Assembly: GCA_045127535.1 (NCBI GenBank)
Contig: JBGVQN010000050.1
Coordinates: forward strand, 1 to 32,005
DNA: 32,005 nt
Direction: 5' to 3'
From: UBA2942 sp045127535
GTDB taxonomy: Bacteria > Bacillota > Clostridia > Lachnospirales > Lachnospiraceae
In this document: positions 14,495 through 23,428 of the stretch, in pieces
Numbering within the stretch: the stretch's first letter is position 1
How the letters are laid out: each line of letters starts with the position of its first letter
Program-made: the position numbers and the translations under genes
Notes under the pieces: generated by a model
Seen by the model: the letters and a program-made list of their open reading frames with translations, nothing else
The model's database searches: none
What the model was told of the DNA's origin: nothing

Positions 14495-15238
14495 ATGGGA
14501 GAAAAGATATATACAATTCCAGTCAATGATGCATTTGACAAGGATAGTGAGTGTCCGGTGTGTGTCATGTACAATGCCCTGGAAAATGATGCCATTGATT
14601 TTGTAATGGGACCAAGCTATATGGAGGATGATGTCCGTTCAGAAACAGACCGGTTAGGCTTTTGCAAAGGACATATGCAGATTCTTTTAGAGCAGAGAAA
14701 TAAATTGGGACTGGCTCTAATGCTTCATACCCATACCAAACAGGTGATCAAGGATACGGAAAAGCTGATGAAAAGTCCAATAAAAGCCAAGGCTTTGTTT
14801 AAAAAGGCCGAGGAAAGTCCTTTGATACAGCACACAGAGGAACTGGAGCACTCCTGCTATATCTGTAACAGGATCCAGAATGTATTTGGACGGTATATAT
14901 CTACCACAGTTCAGCTGTACCATTCTGACAAGACATTCCAGGAAAAATATGCTTCCTGTAAGGGCTTTTGTACGACCCATTATGGAATGCTGTTAAAGGA
15001 AGGTCAGAAGCAGTTATCCGGAAAAGAATGGAATACCTTTGCAGAGCTGACCAACCGCCTCTATCTGGAGAATATGAAGCGGTTGGAGGAAGATTTAAGC
15101 TGGTTTATTGAAAAATATGATTACAGAAATATCAATGAACCATGGAAGAATTCTAAGGATGCCATTCCACGGACTGCTACAAAGGTAAACAGTATTTATA
15201 AAGAAGATACGATTGTTGCATCCAGAGTCAGTCATTGA
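14495..15238 (+). CDS. DUF6062-like Cys/His-rich conserved protein
   Basis: 247-residue soluble protein of unknown function; I recognise it as resembling the DUF6062 group of Clostridia, with moderate certainty. Two similar modules are visible. The first has CPVC (20-23) and FCKGH (Cys57, His60). The second has CYIC (121-124) and FCTTH (Cys159, His162). Each gives a CxxC plus CxxH set that could bind a metal, so an internal duplication is likely. The rest is charged and helical. ATG 14495 follows AAGGAG by 5 nt; upstream in-frame starts lack a site. It lies between glnS and a membrane-anchored protein. The neighbours do not reveal its role. Confidence 0.72.
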   Translation: MGEKIYTIPVNDAFDKDSECPVCVMYNALENDAIDFVMGPSYMEDDVRSETDRLGFCKGHMQILLEQRNKLGLALMLHTHTKQVIKDTEKLMKSPIKAKALFKKAEESPLIQHTEELEHSCYICNRIQNVFGRYISTTVQLYHSDKTFQEKYASCKGFCTTHYGMLLKEGQKQLSGKEWNTFAELTNRLYLENMKRLEEDLSWFIEKYDYRNINEPWKNSKDAIPRTATKVNSIYKEDTIVASRVSH

Positions 15239-15312
15239 TATGGCAGAAAAAATGCAGAGAGTATGTGAGAAGCTGTAAGATCTGTAAGACAGAACTTGCA
15301 GAGGGAGGCATT

Positions 15313-16026
15313 ATGGAATTAAGAAAAAAAGTTGCAGTTGTGTTGGGAGTGGCTGCAGCAGCTGCGGTGATTTTTTGTGTTTGTGTACAGGCCGGTGCGG
15401 ATGTAGAGCCTCCTAAGATTACATTTGGAGAAGAACTGACACTGGTAACAAACAATACATCAGAGGAAATGCTTTTGGCAGATGTAAAGGCAGAGGATGA
15501 TCATGACGGTGATATTTCCTCTCAGGTAATTGTGGGAGAGCGGACTGTCCGTGAGGATACGGTGGAGATCGTTTATATTGTTGCTGATGGCGCAGGAAAT
15601 GTAGCATCAAAAACCAGAGTAGTTCCTTATGGAGGAAATGCAGACGTATTGGAGACAGAGGAAGATAATTCTGTAGAAGATGGCCTTGCAGAAGATGTTT
15701 CTGAGGAAGAGACTGCAGAAGGGATTGAAGAATCTTCAGAGGAAAGTATGGAAACCAGTGAAGAAGAGACGGAAGTTCCAGAATTCCCTGTGATCACCTT
15801 GAATCAGAGCAGTGTAACACTTCCTGTGGGAAGCCGTTTTGAATACAGCACATATATTGCTTCTGTTTCAGATGATGCAGATACGCAGGCGGAGCTGTTC
15901 CGAAACCTGGTTATTACCGGACATTATGATGTGAACACACCAGGTTCATATCCTCTGGAATTCTGGCTGGTAGATAAGGATGGAAACCAGTCTGAACGTC
16001 AGAGCTTTACACTGATTATTGAGTGA
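15313..16026 (+). CDS. Membrane-anchored Ig-like (DUF5011-type) extracytoplasmic protein
   Basis: 237 residues with an N-terminal signal-anchor (MELRKKVAVVLGVAAAAAVI, hydrophobic about 7-26). A first beta-sandwich domain of about 75 residues begins PPKITFGEELTL and contains DHDGDIS and DGAGNVASKTRVV, which resemble the bacterial Ig-like DUF5011/HYR repeat. A linker of about 50 residues rich in Glu and Ser follows, then a second domain (PVITLNQSSVTLPVGSRFEY to VDKDGNQSERQSF) of similar pattern. No LPxTG motif or enzyme motif is seen. It probably sits outside the membrane and binds or displays something at the envelope. ATG 15313 follows GAGGGAGG. The N-terminus lacks a lipobox, so it is not an obvious lipoprotein. 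Confidence 0.75.
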   Translation: MELRKKVAVVLGVAAAAAVIFCVCVQAGADVEPPKITFGEELTLVTNNTSEEMLLADVKAEDDHDGDISSQVIVGERTVREDTVEIVYIVADGAGNVASKTRVVPYGGNADVLETEEDNSVEDGLAEDVSEEETAEGIEESSEESMETSEEETEVPEFPVITLNQSSVTLPVGSRFEYSTYIASVSDDADTQAELFRNLVITGHYDVNTPGSYPLEFWLVDKDGNQSERQSFTLIIE

Positions 16027-16059
16027 TAAAGACACCAAGGCATATGCTTTGATACATAG

Positions 16060-16094
16060 CATGGGGAGGAACAATTTGTTGCTCCCATGTTTTT
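16060..16094 (+). terminator. Intrinsic terminator after the Ig-like gene
   Basis: Imperfect stem with outer CATGGG/CCCATG pairs (16060-16089) and a central ACAA/TTGT, followed by TTTTT. It separates the upstream genes from argS. No clear argS promoter is seen in 16095-16156, so partial readthrough may be used. Confidence 0.72.
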
Positions 16095-16156
16095 ATATGG
16101 CAAGTCACAGACGAAGACTTGTATGGAAAATGATTGATGGCATAAGGAGGAAATCC

Positions 16157-17923
16157 ATGAAAAGCTTAACAGGGTTAATTACAGATACAGTATCCGCTGC
16201 TTTTGCGGCATGCGGCTATGACAGTGAATTGGGAAAGGTAACCATATCCAACCGTCCGGATTTGTGTGAATTTCAGTGCAACGGTGCCATGGCGGGTGCT
16301 AAGAAATATCATAAAGCACCTTTTATGATTGCAGATGAAGTGGTGGCAGCATTAAAGGATGAGCAGATATTTGAGGAAATTTCTGTAGTAAAGCCAGGGT
16401 TTATTAACATCAAGGTAAGCGGAGCATTTGCGGCAGATTATCTGAGCAGTATGTCTGAAGCAGACAGATTTGGTGTAGAAGCACCAAAGGAAGGCCGTAA
16501 GGTAGTGATTGACTACGGCGGACCAAATGTGGCAAAACCGCTTCATGTAGGACATCTGCGTTCTGCTATTATTGGAGAAAGTATTAAGCGCATTTGCCGG
16601 TTTATGGGAGATGATGTGGTAGGTGATGTACATCTGGGAGACTGGGGTCTGCAGATGGGTCTGATCATTGAGGAAGTGAAGGAAAGAAAGCCTGAACTGC
16701 CTTATTTTGATGAAAGCTATACGGGAGAATATCCTGCAGAGGCACCATTTACCATCTCTGAGTTAGAGGAGATTTACCCATGTGCCAGCGGAAAGTCCAA
16801 GGTAGATGAGGAATTTGCAGCACGTGCCCATGATGCTACCGTGAAGCTGCAGCAGGGAGACAGAGGCTATACAGCGCTGTGGAACCACATTATGAATGTG
16901 TCTGTGACAGACTTAAAGAAAAACTACGATAACCTGAATGTAACCTTTGACCTGTGGAAAAAGGAAAGCGATGCCCAGCCATACATTCCGGACATGATTG
17001 AGCAGATGAAGGCAGATGGACATGCCTACATCAGCAATGGTGCCCTGGTAGTGGATGTCATGGAAGAAGGAGATACCAGAGAAGTGCCTCCATGTCTGCT
17101 GTTAAAGTCTGACGGTGCATCTATCTATGCAACCACTGACCTGGCAACCATCGTAGAGAGAAAGCAGCTCTTTGACCCTGACCTGATCTTATATGTAGTA
17201 GACAAGCGTCAGGAAATGCATTTCCTGCAGGTATTCCGTACTGCCAGAAAGACCGGCATCGTAGAGGAGAAAAACGGACTGCAGTTTTTGGGCTTTGGTA
17301 CTATGAACGGCAAGGACGGCAAGCCTTTTAAGACCAGAGAGGGCGGCGTCATGCGTCTGGAAAAGCTCATTGCAGACATTACCCAGGCAGTCTATGAAAA
17401 GATGAGCGAGAACCGTACCATGGAAGAAGAGGAAATGCGCAGCACTGCCAAGATCATTGGCCTGGCTGCATTAAAGTACGGTGATTTATCCAATCAGGCT
17501 ACTAAGGATTATGTATTTGACTTGGATCGGTTTATTTCTTTTGAAGGAAATACAGGTCCATACATTCTGTATACCATTGTCAGAATCAAGTCTATTATTA
17601 AGAAGTATGAGGAAAATGGAGGCAATGCAGCGTCTGCAGTGCTGCAGGCACCTGAGACTGCAGAAGCCAAGGATCTGATGCTGAGCATTTCCCGCTTTGG
17701 AGAGATGATGGAGCAGGCTTATGGAGAAATGGCGCCTCATAAGGTGTGCGCATATATTTATGAGCTGGCCAATGCATTTAACCGGTTCTATCACGGTACC
17801 AAGATCCTGGCAGAGGAAGATGCACAGAAGCAGGCAGGCTACATTGCGCTGATCGATCTGACAAAAGACATTCTGGAATGCTGCATCGATCTCCTTGGAT
17901 TTACTGCTCCTGACAGAATGTAA
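16157..17923 (+). CDS. argS: Arginine--tRNA ligase
   Basis: Class I synthetase for tRNA-Arg, cytoplasmic, 588 residues. The N-terminal additional domain is followed by PNVAKPLHVGHLRSA with HVGH at 130-133. DVHLGDWGLQMG and SDGASIYATTDLATI are ArgRS signatures. The second class I motif is the divergent form FGTMNGKDGKPFKTREGG, common in ArgRS. The C-terminal DALR anticodon-binding domain ends with AFNRFYHGTKIL and DLLGFTAPDRM. ATG 16157 follows AAGGAGG by 6 nt; 46 upstream in-frame codons overlap the preceding gene and its terminator and are not coding. The next gene begins 29 nt after the stop, so argS and the helicase gene are likely co-transcribed. Confidence 0.97.
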   Translation: MKSLTGLITDTVSAAFAACGYDSELGKVTISNRPDLCEFQCNGAMAGAKKYHKAPFMIADEVVAALKDEQIFEEISVVKPGFINIKVSGAFAADYLSSMSEADRFGVEAPKEGRKVVIDYGGPNVAKPLHVGHLRSAIIGESIKRICRFMGDDVVGDVHLGDWGLQMGLIIEEVKERKPELPYFDESYTGEYPAEAPFTISELEEIYPCASGKSKVDEEFAARAHDATVKLQQGDRGYTALWNHIMNVSVTDLKKNYDNLNVTFDLWKKESDAQPYIPDMIEQMKADGHAYISNGALVVDVMEEGDTREVPPCLLLKSDGASIYATTDLATIVERKQLFDPDLILYVVDKRQEMHFLQVFRTARKTGIVEEKNGLQFLGFGTMNGKDGKPFKTREGGVMRLEKLIADITQAVYEKMSENRTMEEEEMRSTAKIIGLAALKYGDLSNQATKDYVFDLDRFISFEGNTGPYILYTIVRIKSIIKKYEENGGNAASAVLQAPETAEAKDLMLSISRFGEMMEQAYGEMAPHKVCAYIYELANAFNRFYHGTKILAEEDAQKQAGYIALIDLTKDILECCIDLLGFTAPDRM

Positions 17924-17951
17924 TGTGAGTAGGTGTAGGACAGGAAGGAAT

Positions 17952-20900
17952 ATGGCAGAATTAACGATTGATGCGATTCAGCGAGCCTCCCTGTCCTTTC
18001 TGGAATATCAGAAGGGCAGGACGCTGTATTTTGGAAATGATATCAGGCTCATCAGGCATGAGAGCTTCTGGCGGGGAGAATACGAGATCGCTGCAGAAGG
18101 TACTGAGGATGGGACAACTTATCGGGTCAGTCTGGAGCTTGCTGAGGGAAAGATCAAGTCATACCGCTGCAGCAGCTGTTTTTGTACCGGGAAAAAGCTG
18201 TGCCGCCACGCAGTGGCGGCTGCTCTGTTTTGGCTGAAAGAATCTGCTGATAAAGCAGAACGGGTGAGAAGCTCTTTGGCAGCCACCAGGCTTATAGATG
18301 TCTATGCTTCACGCAATTATAACAGAGCGTCTGCATTAGGCAGCGAGGAGATCCACTTAGAGCCAAAGCTGTTGTTAGACAGAGGCATGCCACGGCTGGA
18401 ATGCCGCATTGGGCGGGAGAAAATGTATATTTTAAAGGACTTTTCAGCCTTTGCAGAAGCGATACACAATGGGGAAAGCGTGGTGTATGGAAAAAGCACC
18501 TTGCTGGTGCATGACCGGGCATTGTTTGATGACTGGTCTGCGCAGCTGTGTGATTTGATCACAGGGGCAGTTTGGTCAGAACAAGACGTTTTTTACCGGC
18601 AGAGTAAGAAGCAGCGTTATCTGTCCTTGTCCCCGGATCTGACAGACCGGTTTATGGAGCTGATGGAGGGCAGGTATCTGACGGTGGAGGAGACCAGACG
18701 AGATGATCAGGCAGGCTGGCAGAGGTCTGGTTTGCTGTCATCTGCCCAGACCCAGACTGCCTGCAAGCTGATCAGGCAGGCAGACCCTCAGATCCCCCTG
18801 ACCGCAGGGAAAAAGGGATTGGACGGCGTACATTTTGAACTGCCTTTGGACATATCAGTGTTTGCGGGAGAAAAGCGGATCTATGTGTCCTGGCAGGAGC
18901 AGATCTATTGCTGCAGCAGACAATTTACAGATGCAGCAGGTCCGTTTCTGGATATGTGTTACAATCATGCTTATACAGAAAGTGGGCAGTTTGATTTAAA
19001 TGAAAAGGACCTTCCCAAATTTTCCAGACAGGTATTGCCTCATATCCGGAAGTATCTGCAGATCCAGGAGTGTGATGTAGATCTGCAGGGATATTGTCCG
19101 GCTCAGTTGGAAACCAGCTTTTACTTAGACCAGCGGACAGATGGGATGATCACCTGCAGTGTGCTCCATAAGTACGGATCCTGGGAATTCAATCCATTGC
19201 ACACAGATCACATAGGGGGCATGGACGCAAAGAGCCGGGATGAAGCCGGAGAACTGCTGGTATATCGTACCGTCAGCAGATATTTTTACCGCAGTCTGGA
19301 GGGAGCGCTGCTGGTGACACCGGATGAAGATAGTGTATTTCTGCTCCTGACGGAGGGCATTGAAAAACTCAACGCCCTTGGAAAGGTATATGCCACAGAC
19401 AAGATCAGTCAGATCAAAAGCCTGCGTCCGGGGCAGACCAGGATCGGGGTCTCTTTGGAAGGAAATCTGCTGAATTTGGAAATTGACACAGAGGGGATCG
19501 ACAGGCAGGAATTGTTTTCCATACTGGAAAGCTATCAGCAGAAGAAAAAGTACCATAGGTTAAAGGATGGCGCCTATCTGAATCTGGCAGAGGGCGGACT
19601 GAATTCTGTCTCAGATCTGGTAACAGGACTGGGGCTTGGAAAAAAGGAGCTGAATCAGGAGCAGATCGCCCTGCCGGCTTACCGTGCCCTGTATATTGAC
19701 CGGATCATGACAGAGGATGAAACCTTGTCCACCTTCCGCAATCAGGCCTTTGCGCGTCTGATTCAGGGGATGGAGCATGTACAGCAGGAGCCTGTGGCTG
19801 TTCCGGAGTCTGTCCGGGAGGTGCTGCGTCCATATCAGACAGAAGGATATCGGTGGCTCAAGACACTGGAGCAATATGGATTTTGCGGTATTCTGGCAGA
19901 TGACATGGGTCTTGGCAAAACGCTGCAGGTCATTGCCCTGCTGTTAAGCCAGCCAAAGGATGATACGCCCTCCCTGATTGTCTGTCCCACCTCTCTGATC
20001 TATAACTGGGAGCATGAGTTTGGCAAATTTGCACCGGATATGAAGGTGCTGCCGGTGACCGGCACAGTAGAAGAAAGAAAAGAACTGTTGCAGCATATGA
20101 CAGAGTATGATGCAGTGATCACGTCATATGATCTGCTGCGCAGAGATAAAGCCTTGTACAGCAGTCAGAGCTTTCGATATATGATCATTGATGAGGCACA
20201 GTATATCAAAAACCATACCACGCAGAATGCAAAGGCAGTCAAAGCAATCCAGGCAGAGCATAAGGCTGCCCTGACCGGTACGCCCATCGAAAACCGACTC
20301 AGTGAGCTTTGGAGCATTTTTGATTTTCTGATGCCGGGATTTTTGTACAGTTATACCAGGTTTCGGACAGATTATGAACGGGCCATCGTAAAGACGCAGG
20401 ATGAAGAAGTCATCAGACGGTTCCGCAGGATGATACAGCCGTTTATCCTGCGCAGATTAAAACAGGATGTACTGCAGGATCTGCCGGAAAAGACAGAGCA
20501 GGTAGTATATACCGGTTTGAGCGGTGTGCAGAAGCAGCTGTATCAGGCTTCTGTACTGCAGCTGCGTGAGCAGATCGCAGGACAAAGCGGTGCAGAGTAT
20601 CAGCAAAGTAAGCTGCAGCTGTTGTCCCAGCTGATGCGCCTGCGTCAGATCTGCTGTGATCCTGCATTGTGCTTTGAAAATTATGATGGGGAGTCAGCCA
20701 AAACAGAGGTGTGTATGGAGCTGATGGGAGACTGTATTGCCTCCGGTCATAAACTGCTGCTGTTTTCGCAGTTTACCTCTATGTTAGAGCGGTTAGAACG
20801 GAAGCTGCAGGAAAATCAGATCGCATATTATAAGCTGACCGGTGAGACCTCTAAGGAGGAGCGGCAGCAGTTGGTAGAAGCATTTCAGCAGGATCAGATG

Positions 20901-21203
20901 CCGGTATTTTTGATTTCTCTGAAAGCCGGCGGCACCGGACTGAATCTGACAGCTGCTGATATCGTGATCCATTATGACCCATGGTGGAATGTGGCAGCAC
21001 AAAATCAGGCCACAGACCGTACCCATCGGATCGGACAGCAAAATCCTGTGACGGTATATAAGCTTATTGCCAGAGACACCATTGAGGAACGTATCTTAAA
21101 GCTGCAGGAGAGCAAGCAGGATCTGTCTGAACAGATCTTGTCCGGACATGGGGAAAGCCTCAGTCATCTCAGCAGAGAAGAACTGTTGGAGATCTTATCG
21201 TAG
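17952..21203 (+). CDS. SNF2-family DEAD/DEAH helicase with SWIM zinc finger
   Basis: 1083-residue Swi2/Snf2 DNA translocase. The N-terminus has a SWIM zinc finger (CFC 76-78, CRH 84-86). A long bacterial SNF2-associated domain follows to about residue 600. The RecA-like core then shows DDMGLGKTLQ with Walker A Lys656, DEAQ at 747-750, ALTGTPIENRLSELWSIFDF, LLLFSQFTSMLERL, LISLKAGGTGLNLTAADIVI and THRIGQQNPV. Such proteins use ATP to move along double-stranded DNA and remodel bound proteins; they are common in Clostridia, with no defined role. ATG 17952 follows AGGAAGG. No methylase, nuclease or restriction partner lies beside it, so a defence role is not supported. Confidence 0.93.
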   Translation: MAELTIDAIQRASLSFLEYQKGRTLYFGNDIRLIRHESFWRGEYEIAAEGTEDGTTYRVSLELAEGKIKSYRCSSCFCTGKKLCRHAVAAALFWLKESADKAERVRSSLAATRLIDVYASRNYNRASALGSEEIHLEPKLLLDRGMPRLECRIGREKMYILKDFSAFAEAIHNGESVVYGKSTLLVHDRALFDDWSAQLCDLITGAVWSEQDVFYRQSKKQRYLSLSPDLTDRFMELMEGRYLTVEETRRDDQAGWQRSGLLSSAQTQTACKLIRQADPQIPLTAGKKGLDGVHFELPLDISVFAGEKRIYVSWQEQIYCCSRQFTDAAGPFLDMCYNHAYTESGQFDLNEKDLPKFSRQVLPHIRKYLQIQECDVDLQGYCPAQLETSFYLDQRTDGMITCSVLHKYGSWEFNPLHTDHIGGMDAKSRDEAGELLVYRTVSRYFYRSLEGALLVTPDEDSVFLLLTEGIEKLNALGKVYATDKISQIKSLRPGQTRIGVSLEGNLLNLEIDTEGIDRQELFSILESYQQKKKYHRLKDGAYLNLAEGGLNSVSDLVTGLGLGKKELNQEQIALPAYRALYIDRIMTEDETLSTFRNQAFARLIQGMEHVQQEPVAVPESVREVLRPYQTEGYRWLKTLEQYGFCGILADDMGLGKTLQVIALLLSQPKDDTPSLIVCPTSLIYNWEHEFGKFAPDMKVLPVTGTVEERKELLQHMTEYDAVITSYDLLRRDKALYSSQSFRYMIIDEAQYIKNHTTQNAKAVKAIQAEHKAALTGTPIENRLSELWSIFDFLMPGFLYSYTRFRTDYERAIVKTQDEEVIRRFRRMIQPFILRRLKQDVLQDLPEKTEQVVYTGLSGVQKQLYQASVLQLREQIAGQSGAEYQQSKLQLLSQLMRLRQICCDPALCFENYDGESAKTEVCMELMGDCIASGHKLLLFSQFTSMLERLERKLQENQIAYYKLTGETSKEERQQLVEAFQQDQMPVFLISLKAGGTGLNLTAADIVIHYDPWWNVAAQNQATDRTHRIGQQNPVTVYKLIARDTIEERILKLQESKQDLSEQILSGHGESLSHLSREELLEILS

Positions 21204-21236
21204 GATAGGGAGAATATTTTTTGTCAGCGTGAATCG

Positions 21237-21282
21237 CAGGGTGCAGAGTCCTTTGAAAAACGGGTAAGGATTCTGCACCCTG
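21237..21282. terminator. Shared terminator hairpin of helicase and sortase genes
   Basis: CAGGGTGCAGAGTCC (21237-21251) pairs with 21268-21282 at 14 of 15 positions, 16-nt loop. It lies between convergent genes. The T-run after it is poor on both strands, so efficiency is uncertain. Confidence 0.65.
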
Positions 21283-21293
21283 TTTGCGTCTTA

Positions 21294-22115
21294 TCAATCT
21301 GAAGAAGACAATAAAAAATAACGCTGGATATCCACATCCTCCAGCGGTGTAAACTGCTGCAGGGTCCCTTCGATCACCAGATCCAGATACCGATAGGCAT
21401 CTCTCCCACAGGTCAGCAGATAACACATCTGTGCCTTGTCTGCATCTGCCTGTGTATAGACCTGGGTTTGCTCTCTTGCAACCCCCAGAATATTGGTCAC
21501 CCTATATTGATATTCCCCTTGGGAATTGACCAGATAAAAGCAGTCCTGCAGCTCTAATGACTGCAGACGGTTAAAAGACAGATTTAATCTGGGGGTATTG
21601 TGTCCGTAGACACAATAGGAGGTGGTTCCCAGTATACAGTCCGGCTCAGAAACAGTCAGCATCCAGACCTCCAGGTTGTGCAGGATATCCTCTATCGTAC
21701 CGGTATAGATCCCCCTGCAGAGCTGGATCTTTGGAATGATCAGAATACAGTCCAGGGTTCCTGCTGCATACTCAGGGGTATAGCAGATACCGTCCCGTTC
21801 ATAATACACATCATCTGTCCAGTAACGGTCAGGATCTGGCAAGGAAAGAGATTCCAGGTAGGAAAGCCCCTCCTGGCCGTCGGTGAAAATTTGTGGGGTC
21901 TGCTCTCCATTCTGACTGTCTGAATCAGCAGCAGAACTCCCCTGTATCCAGCTTTCCAGGCATGCAATGGCCAGAGCTTCTTCCTGGTGCTGTCTGTTGT
22001 ATCCATCCAGGTAGGGCAGGAAATAAAGAAATATCCCAGTGAGAAGCAGAAGTACAGAAATGCAGCCCAGAAACAGGGACAAAGATTTGGAATGATGTTT
22101 ACGTGAAGCTTTCAA
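21294..22115 (-). CDS. Sortase family transpeptidase
   Basis: 273-residue membrane-anchored sortase. A basic N-terminus (KASRKHHSK) and one hydrophobic segment (about 11-34) act as signal-anchor. After a variable region rich in Ser, Asp and Gln comes the sortase beta-barrel: ILIIPKIQLCRGIYTGT, VYGHNT with catalytic His172, and YLLTCGRDAYRYLDLVIEG with catalytic Cys236 and an Arg at 238 or 242. The enzyme would cut a C-terminal sorting signal and attach a surface protein to peptidoglycan or another pilin. The class is unclear; it resembles the class A/D type more than B. The start is TTG 22115, 9 nt after AGGAGG; the frame extends upstream without a better site. No substrate with a sorting motif is encoded in the window. 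Confidence 0.87.
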   Translation of the reverse strand: MKASRKHHSKSLSLFLGCISVLLLLTGIFLYFLPYLDGYNRQHQEEALAIACLESWIQGSSAADSDSQNGEQTPQIFTDGQEGLSYLESLSLPDPDRYWTDDVYYERDGICYTPEYAAGTLDCILIIPKIQLCRGIYTGTIEDILHNLEVWMLTVSEPDCILGTTSYCVYGHNTPRLNLSFNRLQSLELQDCFYLVNSQGEYQYRVTNILGVAREQTQVYTQADADKAQMCYLLTCGRDAYRYLDLVIEGTLQQFTPLEDVDIQRYFLLSSSD

Positions 22116-22282
22116 ATACAGCAACCTCCTGATTTGTAATGGTATAGTGTTTACTGAATTGTAACAGAAATCAGTCAAAACCAGGTGCCAGCTGTGTGCC
22201 AATATTATGCCTCACAGGAGAGCAATTTCCTTTCAAAAAAGAAGGTATTTTTCTAAAAAAAGTATGTATTTTCCAAAATGGA

Positions 22283-22311
22283 TTGACTATACTGGAGGGA
22301 TGCTCTATAAT
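22283..22311 (+). promoter_or_regulatory. Sigma-A promoter of the yicC-gmk-rpoZ transcript
   Basis: TTGACT (22283-22288), a 17-nt spacer and a perfect TATAAT (22306-22311). Transcription should start near 22318. Confidence 0.92.
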
Positions 22312-22317
22312 TAACTA

Positions 22318-22502
22318 TTGCGTATAACCTGTCAGTCCGGAGACAAAAAGACAGATTGACGCAGAGTAATATACACAGTTGCAGAACCTATCTGAAGGGA
22401 AAGATCGCTGCAGAGGGCAGCTGTAAACCAGTGTATTTGTGTTAAAGCGCGGCGGATATGCGCCGGCCTCAGAGATGGCAGCGCTTCAAGATGGAGGTAA
22501 AA
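22318..22502 (+). promoter_or_regulatory. Structured 185-nt 5' leader of yicC
   Basis: The leader begins at the predicted start site with nested pairings: TGCGT/ACGCA (22319-22323, 22359-22363), CTGTC/GACAG (22329-22333, 22350-22354) and GTC-CGGA-GAC (22335-22344). GCTGC/GCAGC (22407-22421) comes next. A third unit has CGGCG/CGCCG (22450-22465) enclosed by AAGCGC and GCGCTT (22445-22450, about 22484-22489). I do not recognise it as a known riboswitch. The pairings were found by eye, without folding or covariation. Confidence 0.45.
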
Positions 22503-23381
22503 ATGATTTATAGTATGACTGGCTTTGGTCGTTATGAGACTGTTACAGAGCAGTGCAAAATGACTGTAGAGATGAAGTCTGTCAACCACAGATATTTGGA
22601 TTTGTCTATTAAGACACCGAAGAAGCTGAATATGTTTGAAGCACAGGTCCGCAGCCTGGTAAAGCATGATGTAGGCAGAGGCAAGGTGGACATGTTCATT
22701 ACTTATGAAGATTACACAGATGGCAGTATGAGCCTGCATTATAATGAAGACGTGGCCAGAGAATATATGAATATATTTCATCAGGTAGAGGAAACCTTTG
22801 GTCTGCCTGGAGATATAACGGTATCCAAACTGGTGAGTCTGCCGGATGTGCTGGTAGTACAGCATACAGATGGGAATCAGGAGGCTCTGTGGGACATTTT
22901 GCAGAGTACTGTGAAGCAGGCAGTCACCGCATTTAATGCGTCCAGAGAGAAAGAGGGTACGCAGCTGTTAGCAGATCTGGAAGAAAAACTTGCTCATATG
23001 CTGGAGATGGTACAGATGATCGAGGAGCGCAGTCCGGTTATTGTACAGACTTATCGTGAGGAACTGGAAAAGAGAGTGGCAGATATGTTGGAGGGCAGCG
23101 GTATTGATGAGAACCGTATTGCTGCAGAAGTGACCCTCTTTGCTGATAAGGTATGTGTAGACGAAGAAATCGTCCGCCTGAAAAGCCACGTGATGCAGGT
23201 GCGTGATGTACTGGCAAAGGGCGGCAGCATTGGCCGTAAGCTGGATTTTATTGTGCAGGAAATGAACCGGGAAGCCAACACCATATTGTCCAAAGCCAGC
23301 GATATGCTGATTTCAGATATAGGGATCGAATTGAAAACGGAGATTGAGAAGATCCGGGAACAGATCCAGAATATTGAATAA
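22503..23381 (+). CDS. YicC/YloC family endoribonuclease
   Basis: 292-residue cytoplasmic protein of the YicC family. The N-terminus MIYSMTGFGRYETV and MKSVNHRYLDLSIKTPKKL are strict family signatures, and the C-terminal DUF1732 part has GSIGRKLDFIVQEMNREANTILSKASD. Members are stress-associated RNases that in E. coli help degrade the small RNA RyhB; the target here is unknown. ATG 22503 follows GGAGG by 5 nt. It is the first gene of a unit with gmk and rpoZ, the common Firmicute order, except that the small gene remA usually found between yicC and gmk is absent: only 47 nt separate them. Confidence 0.93.
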   Translation: MIYSMTGFGRYETVTEQCKMTVEMKSVNHRYLDLSIKTPKKLNMFEAQVRSLVKHDVGRGKVDMFITYEDYTDGSMSLHYNEDVAREYMNIFHQVEETFGLPGDITVSKLVSLPDVLVVQHTDGNQEALWDILQSTVKQAVTAFNASREKEGTQLLADLEEKLAHMLEMVQMIEERSPVIVQTYREELEKRVADMLEGSGIDENRIAAEVTLFADKVCVDEEIVRLKSHVMQVRDVLAKGGSIGRKLDFIVQEMNREANTILSKASDMLISDIGIELKTEIEKIREQIQNIE

Positions 23382-23428
23382 AAGCTTGCTTGATATGCGT
23401 AAAATACAGCGCAGAAAAGGGGTAAACG

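Noticed and set aside
13786..14595. 269-codon minus-strand frame
   Set aside because: Shadow of glnS, with no ribosome site or recognisable domain.
16019..16156. N-terminal extension of argS
   Set aside because: The extra 46 codons run through a terminator hairpin and lack ArgRS similarity; AAGGAGG directly before ATG 16157 decides the start.
17952..21203. SNF2 helicase as part of a DISARM- or Hachiman-like defence system
   Set aside because: Neighbours are argS and a convergent sortase. No nuclease, methylase or other defence partner is present, and SWIM-SNF2 proteins are common chromosomal genes in Clostridia.
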